The notes below the pieces were generated by a model. It was not told the origin of the DNA. It worked only from the letters and a program-made list of their open reading frames with translations, and made no database searches. This document shows positions 8,701 to 20,700 of a DNA stretch of 23,986 nt, in pieces. Source of the stretch: Saccoglossus kowalevskii (lineage: Eukaryota; Hemichordata; Enteropneusta; Harrimaniidae); NCBI RefSeq assembly GCF_000003605.2, contig NW_003116450.1:200121-224106 (forward strand), in the 5' to 3' direction. Made by a program: the position numbers and the translations under genes. The first letter of the stretch is position 1; every line of letters starts with the position of its first letter.

Positions 8701-11700
8701 TTCAGTTTTTACTTGAAAAATTTGGAACTTCTAAAGGAAAGCGCAGACTATAAACAGGATTTTGTGAATTTGTGATGACAAGAGGGAACTGGTGGTGAAA
8801 AGGGTAATACATATACAGTATTGGATTAGCAAGGAATAATAATATTTGACTTCCACATTTTGGTCTTCAGTCTTTGGAGGTCAAGGGTTACCATATATTG
8901 TGCTGTTATCGGACTTGTTATTCATGACTGGGCAACATTTAACACCTCTGTATTATTTCTGTAAAAAGGAACTATTCGGTCAACTTTATTTTAAAAATAT
9001 AATCTTTGTAAATATTTATACTATTGGTAAATCAAAGTTTGTCAAGTGTGCATGTATGACGATGAGCTCTATATCGTTAACACTGGGACAATTTGAGGTT
9101 AATGTAACTAACTTAGAAATGAACTACATGTGACCCACATTGTCACCTTCCTTTATTTATCCACTGTGATTTATATTTTGAATTACATTTCATGAGAGGT
9201 TACATTTACATGTAGAGTTGTTCTGTAAAATTCTGAATTACCTAATTATTATTCGTATTTTATATCATTCTTAATAAGTGAAAACAAATAGCAAAACTTC
9301 ATGTTGTAACAAACTTGTCATTTTCAAAAACTGCCAAGTTAGTTGGATTTTCAGGAAAATAACTATTTTACAAAGGTATCTACAAACATGCATTAAGAAC
9401 TTATTGAAACTTTTATTATCCACTTTATCCATGTCTAAACATCTGAATAATACAACCTTGATGGTTTTGAAAAATGTTGAATTAAAACATGTTTTCTTGG
9501 CTGTCAATTAATGGACTGATAGTTCTCATGTTAATTTGCATTCTATTTAAAAACTGAAAATTGAGCTAAAGTTTTCATCAAACTGTACAGAAAAAGTAGA
9601 TGTGGTAAAAAGAACTTCAACAGTGAAGAGATAATGATTGGGAGAAATTTTCATCATGTTTGATGGCTATAATAATTAATTCAATAATTTGCAACAGATG
9701 TTACGTGTGAGGAAGATCACAATGTGAAGTCACACAAAATACTATGTAGCAAGTTGTCAAGGAACTCAGGTCAGAGTTCATCTCAACATCTTTTGCTTAA
9801 GAGTCCTTGCTTATTCATATTTATATGTTCAGCATATGATTTTAATAATAGTGGTTTGTATAAGTAAACTATTTAAATTACAGGTTTTATTATTGCAGGT
9901 GTGTTTACTTTGACTTGTTATTATCAGTAAATGCAGTTTATGATATGCCAGATTATTTTTAATTTACACATTCCATCTCATTCAACCAGACAGATCCAAA
10001 CTTTTTATCCACTTGGCGACAGAGTGAACTTTCTTTAAAACTAACTTTTCAGTTGTGTTTCATGCTATATAAGACTTTTCACAATACATTAGTAAAGTTT
10101 GCTTTTAATCACCACATGTATATTGCCAGTATGTAATTTATATTATATTAATTTTGTAGCGTTAAACTAAAACCCTTCCTGTGAATGTGGATTTTGATAT
10201 TATTATTATTATTATATCTTAATCTGTGTTGGTGTTTGTAATAAAGTACATTATTGCCATGATTAATCACCACTGAATTTGAAAGGTATAGACTCGCATG
10301 ATCTTCATCACATATCAAAGTTGCATACCTTAGCTGTACAATTCACAGTGAGTGATGACGTGATTCTATTTTTTAATCTGATGTCACATGGCAGATAAAA
10401 CCACTAGAATCCAGGGGAGTGAGAGTGAGAAGTGTTAATTACCGTATTATACAAGTAACTGAAACTTAGATATTAATCAATTTTGAAATACAAGTTTCAG
10501 GAAAAAATATATTATCATGGTGAATTACAGAAAGTATACTTCACAACAGTTAAACAGGCTTTTGAACATCCAAGTAAAACACACCCACCTTTTGCGGTAC
10601 ACCACTGTCATGATTGGTATGATCCATGATTTGCACACTACCTTTATATGATACGAGTGCGCAAAGGGTACTATCAGCAGCAGTACGTCTCGTGAGAAGC
10701 ACCAACACAACCAAGTAACAAAAAACACCATGGCATCCAATATTACATCATTGAAGGAGCAGATAAAGGAAGACATGCTGACATGCAGTCTCTGTTTAGA
10801 GATATTCAAAACTCCTAAATGTCTACCATGTCTACATAGTTTCTGTGAACGCTGTTTGCAAACTTGGGTTACGAAGAATGCGGGTCAGTTAGTGTGTCCG
10901 ATCTGCCGACTGAAAGTGAACAGTAATGTAAGCGATTTACAGACAAACTTTTTATTGACAGGTCTTTCTGATTATATGGCTACAGTGAAGGAGCTAGAGA
11001 ACGATATAAATAAGTGCGCAGCTTGTGATGAAGGCGTGGCAGTGACACGCTGTACAGACTGTGCTGAATATCTCTGTAAATCATGCACTACCGCACATAG
11101 ACGTCTCAAAATAACTAAAGGTCACCAGGTCATAGACTTAGCACACTATACTTCAGAAGTGTCCTTAGATGTGGAGATACCACAACCTATTGTGTACTGT
11201 GATAAACATGAACAAAGTCCAGTTGAGATCTACTGTGAAACGTGTCGTATACCAGTCTGTACCAAGTGTGCTCTGATTGAACATCCAACCCCCAAACATC
11301 GGCATCAACACATGGAGGACGCTGCAGAAAAAGGCAAGCACCATCTACGACCACTTTTAAAACAACTGAAAGACACAATCAACAGTACAAGTGATGCAAC
11401 AAACAACATTGACCAAGAATTGCAGAATCTGAGACATTTTCGTGATGACACTGAAAAACGAATTGATGAACATGTCCAAATCATCATTGACAAACTTTTA
11501 AAAAAACAATCACAGGCAAAAAAAAAATTGAACACGATTTTTGAGAGCAAAAATCAAAGTTTAGAATCACAGAAAAAGAACCTAGAACTGACAAAAGTCA
11601 CATTAGAGAGTGTGGATGATTACGCAGAAAATCTGATGAAATTTGCCAGTCCTTCACAATGTTTACTTTCACTAAAGAATGTAATAGATCGTGTCAATCA

Positions 11701-14700
11701 GGTTTTGAAAACTGAGATAGAGATTAAACCGAAGGAGGATAGCAGGATTTGGTTTGTTGCAAACAATGCTCTTATTACTGAGCACATTGGCAATGTGCAT
11801 TCCTCAGTGGAAGTGGAAGGACTGACAAAACTCATCATTTTAGGGAAAGAAATGCAGAATACAGGCAGTTCTTCACTACAAAAACAAGATATTATAGTGA
11901 AACTTGTGAATCCAAGTGAAGTAAAGGAAATTGTTCCAATATCTCCAAGGAATTCAGGGAGTTTGATTCAATCAAACATAAATTTTAAAGAATTAGGAAA
12001 ACATTCTTTAACAGTGAAACATTGTAATCAGAAAGTGAAAGATATGCCATATGAGATTACAGTGATCCCTCCTGTAGAGACTGTTCAATGTTTTGGTTCT
12101 AAGGGGAGTGCTCCATCTTTCTTCAAAGCACCCCATGGGGTTGCCATAAATCATAATGGCCATATAGTAGTTTGTGACAGTGGCAACCACAGAGTTCAGA
12201 TTCTAGACTGGAATGGCCGATGTATGAAATGTTTAACATTCAACCAGTTTCCCAAACAATTTTGGCCTATGGATGTATCAGTATCTGCTGATGGTAGATA
12301 TTTTATTTCTGATGTGAATAACAAACAAATAGTTGTATGTACAGAAGATCAGTTGATAACCACCTTTGATCAAAATGAGGGGATCGGTCCTCAAGGCATC
12401 ACACTGACAAATGATGGTTATGTACTGTTTATAGATCGACAGGACGATAGACACTGTATTAGAAAGTATACAGTAGATGGTTTACATGTCATGGCTGCTG
12501 GAAAAACTGGGTTCAAAGTAGGAGAATTTATGAAACCATACAGTATTGCAGTTAATAAGAAAGATCAAATAATTGTTTCAGAGTTTGGCAACCATTGCAT
12601 CCAGGTGTTTGATTCTCACTTTCACCACATTTTCTCTTTTGGTTCAATTGGATCAGGAGAGAATCAATTCAAAGGTCCCTGTGGACTTGACGTTGACAGC
12701 GATGATAATATCTACATTTGTGATCCTAATAATAAGAGAGTATGTAAATATTCTCATGATGGTAGATTTCTATGTCTCATTGCAGAGGGAGAGTGGGATT
12801 TTCCAACCCGTATAGTAGTGAGCAAAGTTTATCCACTCAAGATAGCAGTTAGTGAATTCAGAAAAAATGAGATCAAAGTAGTGTATTTGTAGATTGTTTT
12901 ATTATTACACTTTATGATAATTATTGTTTCCAGGACACTTGAATTTTTTTCTATGTTCAAACAGTACAGTGTTCAAACATCCACAGAGAACACCACCATT
13001 GTATGTTAAAGGGTTGTATTTTGGTGATAACTTTTATACAAAACCAATTTTACTGAAATTTCAGGTCATTTTGTGAAATATATCATTTACACCAGAAAGA
13101 AAAGATGATACAATTTCACTAATTGTTCTCAACAAAACTTTTTCTAATATCACGACGATTTATAAATTGTACATTTTAATTTTAACATCTGAAAAATAAA
13201 ATACTGTAAAAGAAAAATATACGTTGTATGCATTTTATTTTTAACATGTTTGATGTTGTGCCAATATTCAACACAATATAAAGTAATGGTTTGTGAGAAA
13301 AACAATACAATTCACTACGTTCAATTACCCACCATAGACTCCAGTCAATCAAAATGACTATTTTGAACTGTAGGCATTAATCAGCGATTCTGCCGGAGAC
13401 GGAGAGATAGAATCTAGGTCAGGGGAAGAAGCCCCATGACCCCAAGATTCTTTTACCCCTTATGTCACAAACCCATGCGACCGAGGCCAGATGGCAGCTA
13501 CATAGGCGGCCGTACAATCACTCTTTCTTTCATCTCTGCCTCGGGAATGATTCTGAGCGGCTCTGCCTGGCTCTGTTGCTTTTTCCTGTCCGGGTTTCTA
13601 GCGTGGGTCGTCGCCGCAGCCGCGGCATCCGACATTCTAGCTGGTAGGATAAGTTTTCTTGTTTTTTTGCCCTCGTGTCATTTTCCCGTTTGTGTGTTAT
13701 GCTTTTCCACAACAAAGAAATTAAAACCTGGTGCCACTACATAACCACATGTTGGTTTCATGGCGGCACTGTAATTCGTTTCCCTCATGCATGTCGTCTT
13801 TTATTTATAATGTATTTATAAAAGGATAGATGCACTGGCAACACCAGAGGCTCGCTGCCGGTATTATCTCCTCAGTTTTTGAGGTGGATCTGCAATCAGT
13901 GTACACAGAACTTGCAGGAATGGAACCCGCATGCTAAATGCTACCGTTGTATCACGTGCGTTCGGGGTTCGGGTGTCTGCCCAGAGAATATTTGCAATCA
14001 CTGGGGTTCTGAAGCCTGGGATTCTTTCCAGCAGTATGTAAATATAGTCGAGACTGACTGCGTTGCTCGCTCGCTCGTGAAAAGGTCGCACAGCAAGTGC
14101 TATCGGCATGGGTATGAGTGAGTTGTGCGTTGGCATGAGTGATAAGTCCTTGCGCTTGTGCGTTCTCATACCGGGATACCAAGCAAAGGGCCCAATAGTA
14201 GGGGTGCCAATGTATTTTGGTCTCCCCCCGCTGATAGGAGGGCATCTGCACAGTTTGTTTTTTCAGGCAGTGCGTTACCCAACTTTACCGACATCACCGA
14301 GGCTGTGCTCCTGGAGGTCTTTCTTCCTATGGGGCCTGTGCTTGGTCCCGTTGTGGATCCATCCTCGCTCTGCGCCGTTTTTTGCCGCTGAAATGAGGGC
14401 ATTGGTTGAAGGACTGTCGAGGCAAATTGCGTTGTGGCAGGCAGAGTAGACCACCTGCAGGCGGAGCGAGCTGTCTCCACTGCGACCTCTCAGCCGGCAA
14501 GTAGGAAGAAACACATAAAGTACTGTTCGCATTCTAAACATGTCTTTTCCGGGGAGGCCCCGTTCCCAGCCGTGACCCCCCCCCCCCCCGCTAATTCGGG
14601 GGAGGCCGAGGCTCAGGCTAGTGGCAATGGGTCTCCTCAGGGACCTCAGACACGTAACGCCAACCAGGGTTCACCGCGCGGTTCCGGACTGATTAATTTA

Positions 14701-17700
14701 CCTTCAAGTCCGAGCTCCGCTCCCTTCTCGCCAACCCACAGGCGTTCCCAGAAGGACCCGACCCTGTCATGAAACGCACTCTCTAACACGCTCTCGCTCA
14801 CATATTTAGGCTGAGAGGTGGCAGTTCGTTCACGTCGATACAGTGGGTACCTCGGGCGGTCCCTCAGAGTCCACATTGCGTAATGACTCGGTGACCACGC
14901 CGTTGGGGTGATGCGGAATATTATCAGTCCAGGTGACACTATGTATATTCCCCGGGATCCAGATCGACCCCATCTCCACGTCTCACCTGGTCCAGCCGAG
15001 TGCTGAGCATGGCGGACAGTGTGCAGATGGTGTTGAGGGGCAGTCATTAGTCAGCCATGGAGGAAGTAATGCCAAAAGCCCCGGGCTGGGGTAATTTTTT
15101 GCATAACCCCTTTCTCTGGACCAAATGCTATCCCATCAGGGCAATCATGGATTCGGACCCCAATTTGTGGGACAAAACCAGAAGACCACCGACCGGACCC
15201 CAAGGCTTTTCTCCAGACCCCGGTACCACAAACTTCTGTTTTGCTAACCGGGTGAAGGGGGACGGCCGAGTTCCATGGTCATTCTCATCGACCCATTCTG
15301 AGACTACCCAACATGCCCTGAGGACAGAGTTGCGACCCATCAATTTCCTAGAATTCGTGGGCGCCACACTGGAGTGCATTCTTGTGCGTACCCAGGACTC
15401 TGAGACCTCAGACGCAGAACGCACTCGACTCCTAGCCCAGGTGACACAGTTAATGGTAGGCCACCACACGGTTATGTGCAATATCCTCCAGTGTCATATG
15501 GCTCTCTTGGCCGGGGCTACTACTTTGCAGCGGGACGCGGTTTTAGACGCGTGTGTTTTCGCCGGCAAACTGAGTCAGGGGGTACGCCACCGTTCAATCT
15601 CTTGCGGCAAGAGATCAGGCTACAGCTTAGTAACCCCAGTGATCTCCGGGGAAGCTCACCTCACGGTAGAGTAGAATCCCCCCTCTTACACGCGCCGAAC
15701 CCATGGCCACAGATCCCTGTCGCACGCAGATTGCGCCGGTGCATTCCGGCTTGGAGACAGCGGTTAACCGATCCCTGGATGCTCCAGGTGGTCACACTCA
15801 GTTACAGAATACCACCGCCCCTGTCAGTGTCCTCCCCCCGTTGGGTGCACTGCCAGGGGATCCCCCCAAGGCAGAAGCAATCAGACAAGTAGACAGTTTG
15901 CTAAGAAAGGGCGCCATACACAGAATAGTGCAGCCAGCACTAAGTCCGAGCTTCTACTCAAATGTATTCGTAGTACCAAAATCTACAGGCGGCTGGCGTC
16001 CGGTTCTGGACCTAAGCAGATTAAACCAGTATGTGCTTCTCGATCGATTCCGCATGGAGACACCATCCAGTGTTCTACTCTCCATTCACCGGCTCGACTG
16101 GCTAGCCTCTTTAGACTTATGCGACGCTTACATGCACATACCGATGCACCCAACGAGTTGCCCTCTCCTTCAATTCGCCCACCTGGGCCAAGTATTCAAA
16201 TTTTGGGTGCTCCCCTTCGGGTTATCCACAGTGCCCTACGTGTTCACAAGAGTGATGAAACAGGTAGTACTGCTGCTCCACCAAATGTCGGTACACATCA
16301 ATCCGTACCTAGACGACTGGTTGCTACACAACCCAGACAAAAGGTTATTAGCCAGACATGTAAGGCTTACACAGGATTTACTTCACTAGTTGGGCTTTCT
16401 AGTAAATCCCAAAAACTCCCATCCCGACTCGACTCCACAGTTGGTGTTTCTGGGCATGGAGTTTGACACCGAAGTAGGCCTGGTTCGCCCATCTCAAGCG
16501 TGTTGCCTAGTGCTAAGCAACCTAGCAGAACGCTTAGTCAGCGTTCCTTCAGTGTCCCTCCGAGAACTAATGCGGCTTATCGGAATGATGACCTCCGTTC
16601 GAAGGGTAGTTCTCCAGGCCGCACTATGCAGCCGCCCGGTCCATTATTGGAACACCGAGCTCACCTACGGGAACTAAACATGCGAGTATTGATCCCGGAC
16701 CAAGTAAAGGAAACCCACTCGTCACACCTTTGACTCTGGTAACAGACGCCTCCCTCCAAGGGTGGGGAGCGCATCTATTGGACAAACATGCCCATAGAAT
16801 ATGACCCCCGCAGTGGGTTTGGGATGACCATATCAACTGGCTCGAGCTGAAAGCAGTGCACCTAGCACTTTCACGCTTTCGACCCGAAGTTCGAGTTCGA
16901 GTCCTGCTCCGCACAGACAACACAGCGGTGGTCTCCTACATCAACAAGAGCAAATTCTCCTCTGGTGCCTGGAATACAATGTAGAGCTAACCGCACACCT
17001 TCCAGGTCCGCCCTTTCGAGGTGCTTCCGTCTCCAGAACACGGAGTGGCAGATCCCCCAGTGGGTAGCCTCCAGGCTGTTTCGGCTATGGGACGGTCCAA
17101 AGATAGACCTGTTCACCGCACCCCGGAACGCCAAGCTCCCGACATACGTAACACTCCTGCCGACACCAGGAGCCTGGGCCGTGGACGCCTTATTGATCCC
17201 CTGGTCCCACATGGATGTGTACGCCTTTCCTCCCTTCTCGCTAATTCACCGGGTACTGGAGAAACTTTGACAAGAGCCCACCTGCATATTAACTCTGGTG
17301 GCGCCCAATTGGCCGACCAAGGCCTGGTTTCCGCTCCTGCTGGAAATGATAGTCGAAACACCGGTAGTGCTGCCGGACATACCAGACTTGCTGTCCCAAC
17401 CGGACGGCACACTACCAGCAAGCCCAGCAGTGTACCACTTACACGCATGGAGGCTCTCAGTAGACTCGCGTAGACGAAAGATCTATCTAAGCGGGCTGCC
17501 AACGTCCTGGCAGGGCGAACAGGGATTCCACCAACGCTGCCTACGACTCGAAATGGCGAGCATACACCAGTTGGTGTAGTGGAAGGGAGATTGATCCATG
17601 CCATCCCTCTATCGACTTCTTTGTCCAATTGTTTGACGAAGTGGGTCTGTCCTACGCAGCGATCATTGGCTACAGGTCAGCCTTGTCCCCCGCCATAGAA

Positions 17701-20700
17701 AACTTTTTGGGGTCAAGTCTAGCCGATTGTCCCATTATTAGGAGACTGTTTATTGCTTTCCATAATCAGAGGCCCAGGGCCTGTTCAAGGGAACCGCCCA
17801 ATTGAGACCTGTCGGTTGTTTTATCAGCCCTAAGCAGACCTCCCTTTGAGCCCCTTGTTTCAGCACTACTCAAGTTTTTGACGTGGAAAACAGTCAGGTA
17901 GGCGCTGGTCAGAGCTAGGCGCACTGTCCTTCGCGGACGGTTGTGCCGCCTTTATGGATGATCAAGTTGTACTAAAGACTCAAATCAAGTTTCTCGTCAA
18001 GAACAAAATTCAAGGACACGATCCTCAACCGATTGTCATCTCCCCAGCTGTCAAATATTGTCGGTCCGGAGGATCAGAAGGAATTGCTTCTCTGCTCGGT
18101 CTGAGCGCTGAGTTGTTACAAGAACCGTACCAGGTTTTCCAGACGGGGACCAAACACACGTTTTTGTGTTACGGCCCTGGCAAACAGGATAAGCCGGCTT
18201 CCCCGACTTCCATCTCCAGGTGGATTACTGCGACTGTACTGGAGGTCTATAATACACTATCCTCCTCAACACAGACCTTGCAGAGACACCAAGTACGAGC
18301 ACATGAGGTCCGTGCGATTGCTAACTCACTAGCGCTAGCGTCAAGCGCCCCCCTCAAACAGATTCTGAGGCTTCTGGAGAATGCAGAATGTCTTCATCAA
18401 CTACTACCTAAGAGACACTCAATCTATTGAGCAGGGTCTCTTCAGGTTAGGCCCCGTCTTAGCGGGTCAGGCTTTGATTACCGACCCAGTCCGAACGACC
18501 ACAGGGGCCCCTGCGCATAAGTGATAAGTCAGTCCCGGCATTCTTGCGGGGAGATTGTCTGTACCACTAGCACTTCCTGGAAGCTCCCAGGTTTCGCTTC
18601 TTTTTTCGACCTACGCGCTCATGCAAACTCTTTCGGTCCTACTTCAAGCTTATCAGCTTGGGTCTAGCTTTCTTGGGCACACCGAACCCTGTCACCACAG
18701 CAGCATTGGCTTCTTGCTTCAGGGACAGCACAGGCAAGGTAAGACACCACCCTTCTTGGGTCTTCACTATGATATTGAGTTTGTTTTTATCTCGGACTGG
18801 GAAAAGTCTTTCATCACTTTTTCTGTTTGCTCGGACAAACCTGCCACCTATCGGTGTCCGACTCTGCCTACAGTTCAAAATAGTCATTTTGACTGACCGG
18901 AGTCTATGGTGGGTAATTGAACGTAGTGAATTTAGGCGAGGGTTCTTCGAACCCGTCTATTCACATAGTTCATACCCACCATAGACTCTGGGTTCCCCCC
19001 AACCACCCCACTCTTTCCATAGCGTTGGTCTAAGTCCTCGAGGCGGAGAGAAAGGACGGCCGCCTATGGCGCTGCCATGTGGCCTCAGACACTTGGGTTC
19101 GTGATGTAAGGGGTAAAAGAATCTTTGGGTCATGGGGCTTCCCCTGACCTGGATTCTATCTCTCCGTCACCGGCAGAATCGCTGATTAATGCCTACAGTT
19201 CAAAATAATCATTTTGACTGACCGGAGTCTATGGTGGGTAATTGAACGTAGTGAATTGTATTGTTTTTCTCACAAACCATTACTTTATATTGTGTTGAAT
19301 ATTGACACAACATCAAACATGTTAAAAATAAAATGCATACAACGTATATTTTTCTTTTACAGTATTTTATTTTTCAGATGTTAAAATTAAAATGTACAAT
19401 TTATAAATCGTCGTGATATTAGAAAAAGTTTCGTTGAGAATAGGCGGGTTCGGAGAACCCTCGCCTAAGTCTATGGTAAAGATTGCATATTCACTGAGAC
19501 TAATTTACCCCATTGGGATGTCAGCAAAATTAGTGAATATAAGACCCAGTGAATAATTAAGACTTGTACATTAAAAGAGTAAAATATATATTGCCAAGAT
19601 AACATGAATTATATTTCTATCCTCATAACAATATTCTCTTATACCCATGTACAATGTCCATTGCTGGGAAGTACTGTAGAATACTTTATTTTCGCTTGGA
19701 ATTTATTTTCGCTATTTTCGCTGAAGGGATGATTCCGTGAAAATAAAATCCAGCGAATATACTTTTTTTCCTATATTTCACATTAAACTCATGAAAAATC
19801 AGTGAAAATGAATTCCAAGCAAAACGCCCAAAAAGCCTTTTCAGCGAAAATTAATTCCAGCGAAAATAAAGTATTCCACAGTATCTAGTTTGAAAACAAT
19901 GTAGTCGTGAATTTGTTTGACAGACATTAAATCGTCACATATGACCTACATCTTTGTTTCAAATACATTACAATTGTACTGTGCGCAAGACTCTCTGTTG
20001 AAGTGTCACTATGCATATCTCTTGGGTCAATCTCAAAAATGTAACACTTGATGAACTACAATAACATTTGTATTATTGCAGGAATTAATAAGATAAAATG
20101 TAATTTGCGAATTTGCTTTATTTGACAGTTGAATAATAGAGCAGTAGAATGCACACTAGTGAAAACCTCTTCTGGTTACACTAGCAAAAAAGCTCAGTGC
20201 ATATTTAGAGATGACAAAAGAAAAATGATAAAAAAAAAATTGTGTTGAACTTGTTTTTGTGTGTGTGATAATGAACACTACATTTGAATGAAGTAACTAC
20301 ATATATCATGCATTTGATGTATCATACTCGATGTAGTTAAACACCAACCTGACAACAAAAGAATAATAAAAAGTTATAAAATGCATACATATTAAAGCAA
20401 GAATAATGAACATATGAATTTGTTAATTTATTGTTTGTTTGAATTTCATTTGCCAAGTCGTTTGTAAATCTGTGTGAATTGAGACGTTATTCAAAGATTA
20501 CCAGTACACGCTATTCTGGATTACTAAATGTTCAAGATATAGTATGGTATCACATTTTAAGGATAAATTGGGAAAACCTTTGCGAAACATGGTACTTTCG
20601 AAATTGACAGAATATTAATGTTGATATTATTCTATCAGCATGTTCCACTTGTATTCAATCTTTAAAATGATTTTTTGAAAAATAATATGTTGCTATTTTA

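Larger units (their letters stand above)
7800..10729 (+). other. ZCCHC9 intron 2, part upstream of the nested TRIM gene
   Basis: Intronic AT-rich DNA with the repeats listed separately. The last few hundred bases must contain the promoter of the nested TRIM gene. TATA-like stretches occur at about 10065 and 10641, but I cannot assign either. An (ATT)n run lies at 10198-10216. Confidence 0.6.
13309..19257 (+). mobile_element. DIRS-type tyrosine-recombinase retrotransposon, degraded
   Basis: An almost 6-kb element in ZCCHC9 intron 2, same orientation as the host gene. It has the full DIRS layout: left ITR, gag remnants, pol with RT, RNase H and a C-terminal tyrosine recombinase, an internal complementary region, and a right ITR. 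It has no LTRs and no integrase. Its base composition is clearly GC-richer than the flanking introns. The coding regions carry several stops (about 16387, 16675, 16802, 17268, 17803, 17899) and frame changes, so this copy cannot be autonomous. The termini are set at AATTCAC/GTGAATT because the internal complementary region stops matching there. Confidence 0.92.

Noticed and set aside
9271-9511. Overlapping ORFs on both strands
   Set aside because: Low-complexity AT-rich sequence with no recognisable protein and no convincing inverted repeat.
9698-9771. Exon-like segment after CAACAG encoding VTCEEDHNVKSHK
   Set aside because: The donor (CAG|GTCAGA) is weak and ZCCHC9 has no expected insertion between knuckles 2 and 3.
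10525-10809. Minus-strand ORF overlapping the TRIM start
   Set aside because: Shadow frame over the RING coding region and promoter; no recognisable content.
13436-13744. 102-codon ORF at the left of the DIRS element
   Set aside because: It starts inside the ITR and shows no gag features; probably the element's leader region.
15128-15481. Minus-strand ORFs within the DIRS element (also 14646-15047 and 17113-17628)
   Set aside because: Shadows of GC-rich gag/pol coding sequence in the sense direction.
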